A stretch of DNA of 64,000 nt from JAYFQE01 sp034927345 (GTDB lineage Bacteria > Bacillota > Clostridia > Saccharofermentanales > UBA5734). This document shows positions 25,761 to 35,060 of this stretch, in pieces (position 1 is the first letter of the stretch; every line of letters begins with the position of its first letter). The notes beneath the pieces were generated by a model, which saw nothing but the letters and a program-made list of their open reading frames with translations, ran no database searches and had not been told where the DNA came from. The translations under genes were made by a program, and so were the position numbers. Location of the stretch: positions 1 to 64,000 of the forward strand of contig JAYFQE010000018.1 of the NCBI GenBank assembly GCA_034927345.1. Reading direction: 5' to 3'.

Positions 25761-26684
25761 ATGGCCAATATAATCGAGGTAAAAAACCTGCGCAAGACAT
25801 ACGGCAAGACCATCGCGGTTACCGATGTTTCTTTTGTGGTTCACGAAGGAGAAATTTTCGGAATGGTCGGGCCTAATGGTGCAGGCAAGACAACAACCAT
25901 TGAATGTATCGAGGGATTGCGCAAACCTGATCAAGGGTCAATACGTGTCTTAGGAGTGGATCCTCAAATGGACCGCCATACTTTATGTTCGTATACTGGC
26001 ATGCAGCTGCAGCAATCTAGCTTGCCGGATCATATGAAAGTGTGGGAGGCGCTCGATCTTTATTCTTCCTTTTATCCTCATCCGATTGATTACAACTTGC
26101 TGATCGAACAATTAGGCTTGACCGGTAAACGAGATGCCCAATTCAAGAATCTTTCCGGCGGGCAGAAACAGCGGCTATTTATTGCATTGGCGATTCTACC
26201 GAATCCCAAACTTGTGTTTCTGGACGAACTGACAACTGGTCTTGACCCACAAGCCCGTCATGCCATTTGGGATCTGATCCGCGAGATAAGAGCACAAGGC
26301 AAGACGATTCTTCTGACAACCCACTTCATGGAAGAGGCCGAACGGTTGTGCGATCATGTTGCGATCATTGACAATGGGCAAATCGTGGCGATTGATACGC
26401 CTCAAAACCTTATCCATAGTCTGGCCGTTGATGAACGCGTGTCATTTTCAATTTACGGAAAGCTATTGCAGGAATGGCAGGAACCCTTTGCCAAAATCGG
26501 TAAAATGGATGTACAGGGCGAAAGAATCACGATCCAGGGACAATCAACCGATACGATGCAATTAGTCGTTGCCGTTGTTAATCAGTTGTCAACCCTAAAA
26601 ATCCCTTTTCATGATTTACGGACAGAACAACCAACTTTAGAAGATGTGTTTCTCAACTTGACGGGACATCAGATCAGAGAGTGA
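25761..26684 (+). CDS. ABC transporter ATP-binding protein
   Basis: The protein carries all ABC ATPase motifs: Walker A GPNGAGKTT, Q-loop at MQLQQSS, signature LSGGQKQR, Walker B LVFLDELTTGLD and the H-loop TTHFMEEAE. It belongs to the ABC-2 exporter class (drug, lipid or antibiotic efflux). The frame opens at 25719, but ATG 25761 (MANIIEVKNLRKTYG) is the usual start of the domain, and GGGTGAG lies just before it. About 70 residues follow the ATPase core. The permease gene follows after 7 bases, so the two form one exporter. Confidence 0.93.
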   Translation: MANIIEVKNLRKTYGKTIAVTDVSFVVHEGEIFGMVGPNGAGKTTTIECIEGLRKPDQGSIRVLGVDPQMDRHTLCSYTGMQLQQSSLPDHMKVWEALDLYSSFYPHPIDYNLLIEQLGLTGKRDAQFKNLSGGQKQRLFIALAILPNPKLVFLDELTTGLDPQARHAIWDLIREIRAQGKTILLTTHFMEEAERLCDHVAIIDNGQIVAIDTPQNLIHSLAVDERVSFSIYGKLLQEWQEPFAKIGKMDVQGERITIQGQSTDTMQLVVAVVNQLSTLKIPFHDLRTEQPTLEDVFLNLTGHQIRE

Positions 26685-26691
26685 GTGCCGT

Positions 26692-27435
26692 ATGAAGAGT
26701 CTGTTGAAAATGACTTGGATGGAATTGAAACTATTCATGCGCGAACCTGTAGGTGCTTTCTTTACCTTGGCCTTTCCTCTTATGATGTTATTTCTCTTTG
26801 GCAGCATATATGGTAATGAACCCTCCCAATATTTTAATGGACTTGGGACAATCGATATATCAATCCCGGCCTATACGGCAATGATCATCGCAACAAGCGG
26901 CCTGATGTCGATCACGATCACCATGGCAGCATATCGTGAAAAGGGAGTGCTCAGACGACTGCGCACAACACCGATCAGCCCGATTAGCATACTTGCAGCA
27001 CAAGTCATCGTGATCTTCGCCATGACTTTATTAGGAATGTTCTTTCTCATAATCGCAGGAAAACTAGTTTATCAAGTTAAATTTGAGGGCAATGCTCTGA
27101 GTGTCTTGGGGGGGTTCATCCTTAGCAGTTTTAGTTTTTTTGGACTAGGATTTATTCTGGCAGGAGTGATGCCAAACGCGCGTACCGCCCAGATCGTCGG
27201 AATGGTATGCCTGTATCCAATGTTGTTCTTGTCCGGCGCCGGTTTTCCGCGAGAACTCCTTCCCGATTCGATTAAGAAAATTTCTACATTTTTACCACTC
27301 ACATATGTTGTCAATCTATTACGCGGTTTGTGGATCGGTGAAACCTGGAGTATGCATCTTATAGACGTAGGCATTCTCCTTGGTATTCTGATAATCAGTG
27401 TGATCATTTCTGCTAGAACCTTTCGCTGGGAATAG
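26692..27435 (+). CDS. ABC-2 type permease
   Basis: The 247-residue membrane protein shows six spans of the ABC-2 family: LAFPLMMLFLFGSIYG, YTAMIIATSGLMSITITMA, VIVIFAMTLLGMFFLII, the SSFSFFGLGFILAGV pair, and a last span near VGILLGILIISVIIS. The conserved REKGVLRRLRTTPIS segment and the FLPLTYVVNLLRGLWIGE end are typical of bacterial ABC-2 drug exporters. It is the partner of the ATPase encoded 7 bases upstream. No two-component or bacteriocin gene flanks it, so the substrate is unknown. Confidence 0.93.
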   Translation: MKSLLKMTWMELKLFMREPVGAFFTLAFPLMMLFLFGSIYGNEPSQYFNGLGTIDISIPAYTAMIIATSGLMSITITMAAYREKGVLRRLRTTPISPISILAAQVIVIFAMTLLGMFFLIIAGKLVYQVKFEGNALSVLGGFILSSFSFFGLGFILAGVMPNARTAQIVGMVCLYPMLFLSGAGFPRELLPDSIKKISTFLPLTYVVNLLRGLWIGETWSMHLIDVGILLGILIISVIISARTFRWE

Positions 27436-27589
27436 TTGTCGGATCCGGAAAGCTGATAGCTTAACGATTGTTGCGACGCAGCGTAAGTGTTTGAATCTGA
27501 ATAGATTAGAGAGTATTATTTCATACAGAATAAGTTTAATATTATTTATAACTTTATGGCACGAAGCTAATAGAAGCAGGCGATAAGAT

Positions 27590-27751
27590 ATGGATGACGT
27601 AATGGGTATCGAAAATGATGAGTTGGTTACTCAAAAGGATAGCATTGATATTCCAGAAAATATCCTGCAAGAATGGCAAAGTATAGTAGACCTTCTTGCC
27701 AGCATTGGAAAAGTTAAAGCAGCGCTGATTATGAATATGAGAAAAGATTGA
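27590..27751 (+). pseudogene. Truncated N-terminus of a GAF-type sensor protein
   Basis: The 53-codon frame reads DIPENILQEWQSIVDLLASIGKVKAALIMNM, which matches the start of GAF-domain sensor proteins (the usual form is IPENIL-x-x-W-x-x-x-VDLLA-x-x-x-x-V-x-AALIMR). The frame then stops after RKD, and no GAF continuation follows in any frame before the AraC gene. A sensor gene has been lost except for this 5' piece. Confidence 0.6.
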
Positions 27752-27833
27752 ACTGGACAAAACACAACATGAAAAGTCGGACGGGAATGTATATCCTTTG
27801 TTAAAATGAGCATGCAGAAAGGAGGCAGTGATT

Positions 27834-28691
27834 GTGGGCTGGATTGAAGGTATTGGTGAGGCGATCAGCTATATCGAAGAAAATATAACCGCAGAATTGA
27901 CAATAGATAACATTGCAAAACAAGCCTTTGTTTCTCCGTTCTATTTTCAGAAAGGTTTTGCTATGCTTTGTGGTTTTACGGTTGGCGAGTATATCAGACA
28001 ACGCAGGCTCACCCTTGCCGGCAGCGAGCTTGTTTCAACGGATGAAAAAATTATCGATATAGCTCTGAAGTACGGTTATGATTCGCCAGACAGCTTTACC
28101 AAAGCTTTTGCCCGGTTTCATAATGTCACGCCCACCGCTGTGCGTAAAGACGGAGCAATGATTAAATCGTTTGCACCGTTAAAAATCGAATTAACCTTGG
28201 AAGGCGGTTATCTTATGGACTATAAAATTGTAGAAAAGGATTTGTTTACAGTTATCGGCTCTTCGAGAATGTTCAAGTACGAGACGGCGAAATCGGAAAT
28301 TCCTCAGTTCTGGACGGAGCATTACCAAACCGGGAAAGGGCGTGTTGTCTGCGGAATGTATGGCGTATGCCTTGACGAAAACGCAGGATCAGATGAATTC
28401 GAGTATCTGATAGCGGACAATTATGATCCGTCCGCAGAAGTGCCGGATGGGTTTATCACAAAGACCATTCCGAAACATACTTGGGCTGTTTTTGCCTGTA
28501 AAGGCGCAATGCCGAAAGCACTGCAGGATGTGAACCAAAAAATATTTTCGGAATGGCTGCCTAACTGCAGGGATTATGAAATTGCGGCAGGATACAATAT
28601 CGAGATGTATACAAATGTCGATGATTATCCAAAAGGAAATCAGGATGAAAATTATTACAGCGAGATTTGGATTCCTGTTAAGAAAAAGTAG
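27834..28691 (+). CDS. AraC family regulator with GyrI-like effector domain
   Basis: The N-terminal ~105 residues hold two AraC HTH motifs (LTIDNIAKQAFVSPFYFQKGFAMLCG and IIDIALKYGYDSPDSFTKAFARFHNVTP). The C-terminal part (~125-285) is a GyrI-like small-molecule domain (MDYKIVEKDLFTVIGSSRMF, IPKHTWAVFACKG, NIEMYTNVDDYPKG, YYSEIWIPVKK). The frame opens at GTG 27828, but GTG 27834 sits 8 bases after AGGAGG (27820-27825) and starts [M]GWIEGIGEAI, as expected. Such proteins sense drugs or other hydrophobic compounds. Nearby target candidates are the ABC exporter upstream and the GyrI-like gene downstream. Confidence 0.92.
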   Translation: MGWIEGIGEAISYIEENITAELTIDNIAKQAFVSPFYFQKGFAMLCGFTVGEYIRQRRLTLAGSELVSTDEKIIDIALKYGYDSPDSFTKAFARFHNVTPTAVRKDGAMIKSFAPLKIELTLEGGYLMDYKIVEKDLFTVIGSSRMFKYETAKSEIPQFWTEHYQTGKGRVVCGMYGVCLDENAGSDEFEYLIADNYDPSAEVPDGFITKTIPKHTWAVFACKGAMPKALQDVNQKIFSEWLPNCRDYEIAAGYNIEMYTNVDDYPKGNQDENYYSEIWIPVKKK

Positions 28692-28721
28692 AGGAGAATA
28701 ATTCTGCTCATAAACAAGACG

Positions 28722-28757
28722 GGAATCCTACGTAATGATCCGCGTAGGGTTCCTTTT
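28722..28757 (+). terminator. Rho-independent terminator
   Basis: GGAATCCTACG (28722-28732) pairs with CGTAGGGTTCC (28743-28753; one G-T pair) across a 10-base loop, followed by TTTTT. It ends the AraC gene transcript. Confidence 0.85.
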
Positions 28758-28918
28758 TGTTTATACAATGATCATTCTCATATGTTTACTGTTCCAGAAT
28801 GCAGGCGGAACTTATTGTTATTGATTATTTAAGGTTGAGTTGATAGAATGACTGTGTAGCATTTAAATTAATCTGCTTGATTTTATTTGGCACGAGACGA
28901 TATTTAGGGGGATTTAAT

Positions 28919-30010
28919 ATGTCGCGTAATTTAGTTAACGAATTTTGCTGGAACGATATCGAGGAGCAAAAGAGCGAGAAACTGAGCGATGAAGAGAAAT
29001 ACAAAAGAATCGTTAACTGGGCAAGCAAAGCAAGAGGACAAAATCCAAACGCTTTTGACGCGTTGACCGAATGGGTGCTGGATGATTCCCAATGGAGCGA
29101 CGAAAAACTCGCCGGGAATGAGCAAATTTTAACGCGAGGGGTGTTTGCGCGGTTCAAAGAACAAAACGCACAGCTTCGGTCGTTCTTATTGGAATTGGCG
29201 CCGTCCGGCGTGGTGAACGCGGCGGTGTTCAAGGCGCTGGATCGGTTTGATGACGAGCTTTCCGGGCTTTCTCATGAAAAATGTTTGCAAGAGGCGGCCG
29301 CCAGGGTCTTCGATGATTTTTCCGCTATGCGGGAACGCAGCATACGCGAGCAGATTGCAGGCAATAAAACGGGACCTACAGGTACGGATAGCGTTGAATT
29401 ATTTGGATACATCAATGAATTGAAGGACTGTGACGCGGCGGTACAATGGGCGTTGTTTATGCCGGATGCAGTTCTGAAGCAGCAAAATGGGTTTAAAGTG
29501 GACAGCTTTGAATACAAAAAAATGCCTGCCATGCGTTTTATCGGGCGTGAAGGTGAGGACTTAGCCAATTTGGAAACGCGTAAAGAGCTTTTCGCTGTTC
29601 TAGACGCCATGAACGCGTATAAGTCTAACCTTGATTATGATGTTTTGTTTATGCACCATTATGGGTTAGGCGTTGATATTGGCCCGTGGCATGGGGTTTG
29701 GGGACGGTTTATGCAGGCGGATACTCCGGCGCCGGAAGGATTTCTCTATTTCGACTTCGTGCCGCAGCGTAATGGCAAGGCGGGGCCGCCCTATATTTCC
29801 CAGTTTGCGTATGCAACCTTCTCCGGCGATATGGATGCTATGCATCAACGCGAGGGTTACGACAGCGATGCCATGTATGATATCACCCGGAACATTATGC
29901 TTGGCGAGGGCGTCAATATCCCTTATCCGGACAAGTATTGGACTGCGGAAGTTTTTCCTGACGGATATGACAAATACAGCACAGCTTACATGTTTAGCGC
30001 AGAACTGTAA
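28919..30010 (+). CDS. Unknown protein with GyrI-like C-terminal half
   Basis: The ATG at 28919 follows GGGGG (28907-28911); an earlier in-frame start (28877) lacks a site. The first ~170 residues are helical, charged and unlike anything I can name. The second part (~185-363) resembles effector-binding (GyrI) domains: KMPAMRFIGREG, LDYDVLFMHHYGLGVD, FLYFDFVPQ, and a closing YWTAEVFPDGYDKYSTAYMF. It follows the AraC-GyrI gene behind that gene's terminator, so it is probably transcribed on its own. It may be a ligand-binding protein; its first domain could be a partner-binding part. Confidence 0.78.
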   Translation: MSRNLVNEFCWNDIEEQKSEKLSDEEKYKRIVNWASKARGQNPNAFDALTEWVLDDSQWSDEKLAGNEQILTRGVFARFKEQNAQLRSFLLELAPSGVVNAAVFKALDRFDDELSGLSHEKCLQEAAARVFDDFSAMRERSIREQIAGNKTGPTGTDSVELFGYINELKDCDAAVQWALFMPDAVLKQQNGFKVDSFEYKKMPAMRFIGREGEDLANLETRKELFAVLDAMNAYKSNLDYDVLFMHHYGLGVDIGPWHGVWGRFMQADTPAPEGFLYFDFVPQRNGKAGPPYISQFAYATFSGDMDAMHQREGYDSDAMYDITRNIMLGEGVNIPYPDKYWTAEVFPDGYDKYSTAYMFSAEL

Positions 30011-30023
30011 GTCGTGGGATCAG

Positions 30024-31643
30024 CTATTGCAGAACGCCGTCGATCTTTTGCTTGATGTTTTGAATCACCGCTTCAAGATCCCGGATGTCGCTCATGATTT
30101 GATTTTGGCTCGTTGCGTTGGCGACGACGATTCGCTCCGACTGATCGGCCAAATCCTTGATTTCGGAAGCGACGACAGAAAACACCTTTCCGGCTTCTCC
30201 CGCTCGGGCCGACTCAATGCTTGCGTTGAACGAAATGATCTTAGTCTGCAGCGATATATTGTTAAGGTTAGATGAGGATTCCTTGATCATTTCAAGGTTT
30301 GAATCAATTTGCGCAACGCGTGCTTCGAGTGATTGAAAGATGGTGTCGAACTCCTCCTTGCCGCTTCTAAGCTTTTGGCGAGAGTAATTGATACAGTTGC
30401 GCAGATCGTTATTGCCGATCGCAATGGCGTTGGCGAACTCCCGGCAGCCGCCGTATCCACAGGAGAAGCAGTTTATTTTGCGGCTCTCCGGCGTCGTTTT
30501 CCCGAGCTGTAAAAAGACATTTTCAATCTCCTGCGGAGAGGCATTCTGAACTTGCTTGCTGCAGTCTGTGTAATTCCGCCGGAAGTCTTTCAGAGCGAGC
30601 ATTTGATTAAATGCTGCGAATGGCGCTGAATCCTGCGCCGCAGACTTCTCTTTCATAAACCGGGTTTTCTGTTGGTTTGTTTTATAATCTATGTCGTCTA
30701 TCTGGGCTTCGCGGTCTGTTCCCGTTCCGATGTTGCAACCGTTTGAACAGTTCAGGATATCCACCAGCAGCGGTGTCCGTTGCTTTGCGCGCACCCGCTT
30801 TTCATATGTTTTCAGATAATCGACAGCCTCCTGAATACCTTCCGTCTGTTTAATCCAAGCTGTTCCATCCGTATAATATTCTACGTTTTCGCGGAGCCCG
30901 CCCGGGCGGCTGAACGTAAAGCCCAGATCGCACGGTTTGTCGTCAAATTCATCTAAGGGGTAGTTCATGAGATTGATGCGGTTATCTTGCAGATATTTTT
31001 TGAGCTTGGTCATGGTCACGTTGTACTTAACATATCCGAAGGTGTTGGGATCTGTGAACTCAATCTTCTTACTGATGCAAGGCGATAAAAACGCTAAATC
31101 GTCACTGACGGCTTTATATTTCCTCAAATAGATTGCCGCGCACATGGCTGGACTCTGGATCGGCGCCAAATAGGGGATAAGGTTGGTTTTGTGTTTTTGA
31201 ATATATGAAACGATGACCGGGCAGGGCTGCGCTATTATCGTGGCGATCTTGTTCTCTTGAATAACCTTTAAATACGCCCAGGTTGTAATATCGGCGCCAA
31301 AGGAGACATCATAAATCAAGCGAACGCCGGATTTTCGCAAAAAACCGAGCAATCTTTTATAATCAGGGAAATTTGTCCGGGCTGCAGGGGCTACAAGAAC
31401 GCTGATTTTGTCTCCGCTCTTCAGACGGGAAAAAAATAAGTCCGTATCATCGACGTAACCGCGCGCCCCATGATCGCAAATTTTATTACACGCGCCGCAC
31501 TGGATGCACCGATCCGGATCGATGAAAATTTTGTTCTGTTCGTTGATATACTGCGCGCTATTGGCATGTACGGGACAGGCAAAGACGCATTTGTTGCATC
31601 CCCTGCATAGTTTTTCATCTGTGGTTATTATATCTGTTCGCAT
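30024..31643 (-). CDS. [FeFe]-hydrogenase-like H-cluster domain fused to a chemoreceptor signalling domain
   Basis: The 539-residue protein has four parts. First comes a 2x[4Fe-4S] ferredoxin domain (C13, C16, C19, C23; C46, C49, C52, C56). Second is an iron-only hydrogenase large-subunit domain with the probable H-cluster cysteines C141 (QPC-P), C189 (LSPC-I-S-K-K), C299 and C303 (NCSNGC). Third is a CxxC-type 4Fe-4S domain (C392, C395, C400, C417). Last is a short MCP hairpin (~440-539, tip around LQTKIISFNASIESARAG). Catalytic enzymes have TSCCP in the first motif; here it is AQPCP, so the proton-transfer Cys is lost and a sensory role is likely. I infer a hydrogen- or redox-sensing soluble chemoreceptor. 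GGAGG lies 7 bases before ATG. Confidence 0.9.
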   Translation of the reverse strand: MRTDIITTDEKLCRGCNKCVFACPVHANSAQYINEQNKIFIDPDRCIQCGACNKICDHGARGYVDDTDLFFSRLKSGDKISVLVAPAARTNFPDYKRLLGFLRKSGVRLIYDVSFGADITTWAYLKVIQENKIATIIAQPCPVIVSYIQKHKTNLIPYLAPIQSPAMCAAIYLRKYKAVSDDLAFLSPCISKKIEFTDPNTFGYVKYNVTMTKLKKYLQDNRINLMNYPLDEFDDKPCDLGFTFSRPGGLRENVEYYTDGTAWIKQTEGIQEAVDYLKTYEKRVRAKQRTPLLVDILNCSNGCNIGTGTDREAQIDDIDYKTNQQKTRFMKEKSAAQDSAPFAAFNQMLALKDFRRNYTDCSKQVQNASPQEIENVFLQLGKTTPESRKINCFSCGYGGCREFANAIAIGNNDLRNCINYSRQKLRSGKEEFDTIFQSLEARVAQIDSNLEMIKESSSNLNNISLQTKIISFNASIESARAGEAGKVFSVVASEIKDLADQSERIVVANATSQNQIMSDIRDLEAVIQNIKQKIDGVLQ

Positions 31644-31879
31644 AGGATATCCTCCAGCGTGAAATTGTTTCTGACCAAAATCATATCGTCATTTTTAACG
31701 GTTTCTTTAGATCATTCATCATGTTTTTTATGGACAATTGTCAGGTGAATAGTTGTAAAATATTTTCAGAGGCTTGCGTCGAATTGATTTGGATGTTTCG
31801 GATTTGGGCAGGTTGTGTGAGCAGGCTGAACATAGTCTGGAGCCGGGCAGTTTCATCATAATAAACAGGAGGATACAAG

Positions 31880-32509
31880 ATGATGACCATAGAGAAGATC
31901 CTGTCGATTCCCAAAAGCGAATTACAGGAGGCGTCAAAAACGCTCAACAAAGATGATATTCCGCAGCTTGTAGAATGGCTGTCCTTAAAAGACGACAGTA
32001 CTCGGTACCAGGCATTCCTCCTTTTGCAGAACAGATCGATATTCTTTAGTGATGTTTATCCATTTTGGGATAATTTGCGCGATAAGCTTGAAAGTGATAA
32101 TTCCTATCAGAGAAGCATCGGGCTTATGCTTATCGCGGAAAATGTCAGGTGGGACACGCAAAACCGAATAGAGGATACCCTTGACGAGTACCTGGCGCTT
32201 TTACAGGACGAGAAGCCCATCACCATACGCCAGTGCATTCAATCGTTAGGTAAGGTGGCGTTATTTAAACCGGGTTTAAATAAAAAAATAGCCGATTGCC
32301 TGATAGCATTTGACTTGCTGTCCATAAAGGAAACCATGCGTAAATCTATACTGCTCGACATATTAAACGTACTGATTGCCATAAGAAAGGAATTAAAGAC
32401 AAGTGAAACAGAGCGCTTTATTTTGAGCGCGTTATCGGGAGAAATATTAGACAAAAAATCAAAGAAGCAGATTGAACTTGATCTGCAGCCGATACCCGAG
32501 AAAAATTGA
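31880..32509 (+). CDS. HEAT-like repeat protein, paralogue-like to the one at 16447
   Basis: The 209-residue, mostly helical protein has repeat-like segments (DIPQLVEWLSLKDDSTRYQAFLLLQNRS, YQRSIGLMLIAENVRWD, IRQCIQSLGKVALFKPGLNKKIADCL). The layout and motifs DEYLALLQD-x-x-x-ITIRQ and FKPGLNKKI match the HEAT-like protein at 16447. AGGAGG (31867-31872) precedes the double ATG at 31880/31883. No catalytic residues are evident; a scaffold or interaction role is likely. It reads divergently from the H-cluster chemoreceptor gene and in line with the ACT-domain gene. Confidence 0.82.
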   Translation: MMTIEKILSIPKSELQEASKTLNKDDIPQLVEWLSLKDDSTRYQAFLLLQNRSIFFSDVYPFWDNLRDKLESDNSYQRSIGLMLIAENVRWDTQNRIEDTLDEYLALLQDEKPITIRQCIQSLGKVALFKPGLNKKIADCLIAFDLLSIKETMRKSILLDILNVLIAIRKELKTSETERFILSALSGEILDKKSKKQIELDLQPIPEKN

Positions 32510-32564
32510 GTACCTTGATTGTTTTCTGAGAGAAAGCAGATCAGATTGCCGGAGGTCCATTGCG

Positions 32565-32939
32565 ATGGATATCATGAAATTAGAACAGGATTTTTCTATT
32601 TGTAAAGTACCAGATCTATCAGAGGTAGATTTGGGGGATAAATTTTGTTTTATAGGAAAAACCGACGAAGAATTGTCGCTTGTTTGTTTAACGGATAAAG
32701 TTCCGGGGAACGCAACGCATCGCGATGATTGCTGGAAAGCCTTTAGAATACAAGGAGAATTGGATTTTTCGCTGATCGGTATTTTATCCAGGATTTCTAC
32801 TCTTTTAGCTGAAAACCGGATTGGTATATTCGCCATATCAACATACAATACGGACTATATCCTTACCAAGGCTGCGGACTTCCAAAATGCGCTGGAAATA
32901 TTAAAAAAGGCCGGATTTTATGAAATTGTATCAGTATAA
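32565..32939 (+). CDS. ACT domain-containing protein
   Basis: The 124-residue protein contains a tandem ACT-type ligand-binding fold. FCFIGKTDEELSLVCLTDKVP is a CASTOR/ACT_7-like element, and FSLIGILSRISTLLAENRIGIFAISTYNTDYIL is a textbook ACT beta-alpha-beta segment. ACT domains usually bind amino acids. The frame is open from 32472, but GGAGGT (32551-32556) sits 8 bases before ATG 32565, which starts the conserved [M]DIMKLEQDFSICKVPDL. It stands alone with no enzyme domain attached, so it could be a small sensor. Confidence 0.88.
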   Translation: MDIMKLEQDFSICKVPDLSEVDLGDKFCFIGKTDEELSLVCLTDKVPGNATHRDDCWKAFRIQGELDFSLIGILSRISTLLAENRIGIFAISTYNTDYILTKAADFQNALEILKKAGFYEIVSV

Positions 32940-33058
32940 GCATGTATTGACAGTAATCGCAAATGTGATATGTTTAGATGATATTGCAAAAAAGCGTGCC
33001 CCAAATAACGATCACGTCATAATCTAATTGATGTAACTAAGCACGCGGGGGTTTAAAT

Positions 33059-35026
33059 ATGTCGTTTCATGATTTGGAGATTGCAATTGAAAAATGGAAC
33101 TTTTATGACATGAAAGAACAACTGAGGGAGCATATATATAAAAGGTCCGAACAGGCTTTCGATATAGGGGACGAAGCGCGGGATAAGCTAAAAAGCATAG
33201 AGGATATTGAGGCGCGGAAGGAATCTATGCGCAACCGCTTCATCGAAGCGATAGGCGGGCTCCCGTCATTTGATACTCCGCTGAATCCAAGCGTGACGGG
33301 ATCAATACAATGTGACGGCTTCAGGATAGAAATGATTATTTTTGAGTCACGTCCGGGCACGTATGTAACCGCCAATATGTACATTCCGGATCGTGTCAGT
33401 TCGCCAAGTGCAGCCGTGCTGTTCCTCTGCGGACATGCTGAAATTGCCAAGCAAGACAGCCAATATCAGATGGTATGCCGTGCGCTTGTCGGTGCAGGTC
33501 TGATTGTCCTGGCTATTGATCCCATAGGGCAAGGAGAGAGATGCAGCTATTATGAGCAATCTATCCATGATCTCACCGTAAGGTGGGGGACATTCGAGCA
33601 TGATTATACAGGATCTCAGTGTCTGCCTCTCGGGAATTGCATGGCAAAATACTTTCTGCATGATTCCATGAGGGCAGTGGACTACCTTTGTACACGTAAG
33701 GAGGTGGATCCTCAGAGAATAGGTGTAACGGGAAGCTCAGGAGGCGGACTCCAAACCGCCATGATGATGCTCTGCGATACCCGAATCGCAGCGGCAGCTC
33801 CCGGAACCTTTGTCACGAACAGGCGGATAAATCTGCGTGCCAGTGTTCATCAGGATAATGAGCAGTTGTGGCCGGGAATGAGCAAAGCCGGACTTGATCA
33901 TGAAGATTTCCTTCTGATGATGGCGCCGAAACCGGTTTTGATTTTGGCTGCGAAATTTGACTTCTTCCCCATTGAAGGAACCAGAAGTACGGTGGAAAGG
34001 TCAAGACGTTTCTGGGATCTTTACGGGAAATCTGAGTGTATTGAATTAGCTGAGGATACCTCAATTCATTCCTATACCAGAAAATTAGCCCAAAAGTCCG
34101 CCGAATTTTTTTCGCTGCATTTATTGGGGAGAAAATCATCGCCTTGTGTTGAAAGTATCGAGGCGATCGAGCCTCGGCTTATCCAATGCACGAAATCAGG
34201 CCAGGTCAGAGGAGAAATTGACGGCGCCCGCTTTATACAAGATGAAAACGTAGACAACTTGAAGATTCTTGAAAATCAGCGCAGATTGCTGCCGGATGCA
34301 GATTTGAAAGATAGAGCATACAACTGGCTTAAAGAAGCGGTATTTGCAAACCGTAAACCTTGCGCCACCAATATGCGACTAAACGAAGATTTTATGAAGT
34401 ATGATTTTAGAGTTCATGACATTATATGGTGGTCGCAGGAAGGCATTTTCAGTCATGCTTATATATTTACCACGGAAAACTATGCAAATATGAACAAGCC
34501 CTTTACGATCGCCGTTTGGGATGGCGGTACCGGAAATATCCAGAGCCATTCAGACTGGATCAGAAAAGAATGCAGTTTGGGCAGAAGTGTTTTAGTTCTC
34601 GATGTTTCGGGAGTGGGCACAAGCAAGCCTAATCATGCTTCTGTATGTGATCCGCTTGAATTTTCCGGTATTATCGAAAAACTTTCTTATGATTTGTTTT
34701 GGCTGGGGGATAGCCTCGCAGCCCTGAGAACCTATGATGTAATCAGAGCCGCAGATATGATCGAAGAATGGTATGGGGCTCAAAAGGGCGATATCAAGCT
34801 TTACGCATATGGCCGTCATGGCGTGTATGCGCAGTTTGCAGCGTTCCTTGATGATCGATTCCAACAAATCAAAGTGGTTCAAGGAATGGGCAGCTATGCA
34901 GCATGGGTCGGGGCACATCATTACGATTATTACGATATAAGCAGCATCATCATACCTGACATACTTAAATATTTCGATCTGCCCGATCTGGAGAGATGGA
35001 CAAGCGGGAATAAACAGACGGAATAG
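33059..35026 (+). CDS. Tandem alpha/beta hydrolase, acetylxylan-esterase-like
   Basis: The 655-residue protein has a complete alpha/beta hydrolase domain in its first ~370 residues: nucleophile elbow GVTGSSGGG (Ser ~226), acid KFDFFPIEG (Asp ~302) and His in DTSIHSYT. AVLFLCGHAEIAKQ and IDPIGQGER fit the acetylxylan/glucuronoyl esterase-like group. The second part (~440-650) looks like another alpha/beta hydrolase core (FTIAVWDGGTGN, VLVLDVSGVGTS, IKLYAYGRHGVYAQFA), in which the nucleophile elbow reads GRHG, so it is probably inactive. There is no signal peptide. The PIG-L gene follows at 35 bases; the pair may remove acyl groups from the same glycan. Confidence 0.85.
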   Translation: MSFHDLEIAIEKWNFYDMKEQLREHIYKRSEQAFDIGDEARDKLKSIEDIEARKESMRNRFIEAIGGLPSFDTPLNPSVTGSIQCDGFRIEMIIFESRPGTYVTANMYIPDRVSSPSAAVLFLCGHAEIAKQDSQYQMVCRALVGAGLIVLAIDPIGQGERCSYYEQSIHDLTVRWGTFEHDYTGSQCLPLGNCMAKYFLHDSMRAVDYLCTRKEVDPQRIGVTGSSGGGLQTAMMMLCDTRIAAAAPGTFVTNRRINLRASVHQDNEQLWPGMSKAGLDHEDFLLMMAPKPVLILAAKFDFFPIEGTRSTVERSRRFWDLYGKSECIELAEDTSIHSYTRKLAQKSAEFFSLHLLGRKSSPCVESIEAIEPRLIQCTKSGQVRGEIDGARFIQDENVDNLKILENQRRLLPDADLKDRAYNWLKEAVFANRKPCATNMRLNEDFMKYDFRVHDIIWWSQEGIFSHAYIFTTENYANMNKPFTIAVWDGGTGNIQSHSDWIRKECSLGRSVLVLDVSGVGTSKPNHASVCDPLEFSGIIEKLSYDLFWLGDSLAALRTYDVIRAADMIEEWYGAQKGDIKLYAYGRHGVYAQFAAFLDDRFQQIKVVQGMGSYAAWVGAHHYDYYDISSIIIPDILKYFDLPDLERWTSGNKQTE

Positions 35027-35060
35027 GGATGAAACGACAGAACGCATATAGAGGTATAGC

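Noticed and set aside
30024..31643. Catalytic [FeFe] hydrogenase
   Set aside because: The first H-cluster motif lacks the proton-transfer Cys and the protein ends in a chemoreceptor hairpin, so sensing is more likely than turnover.
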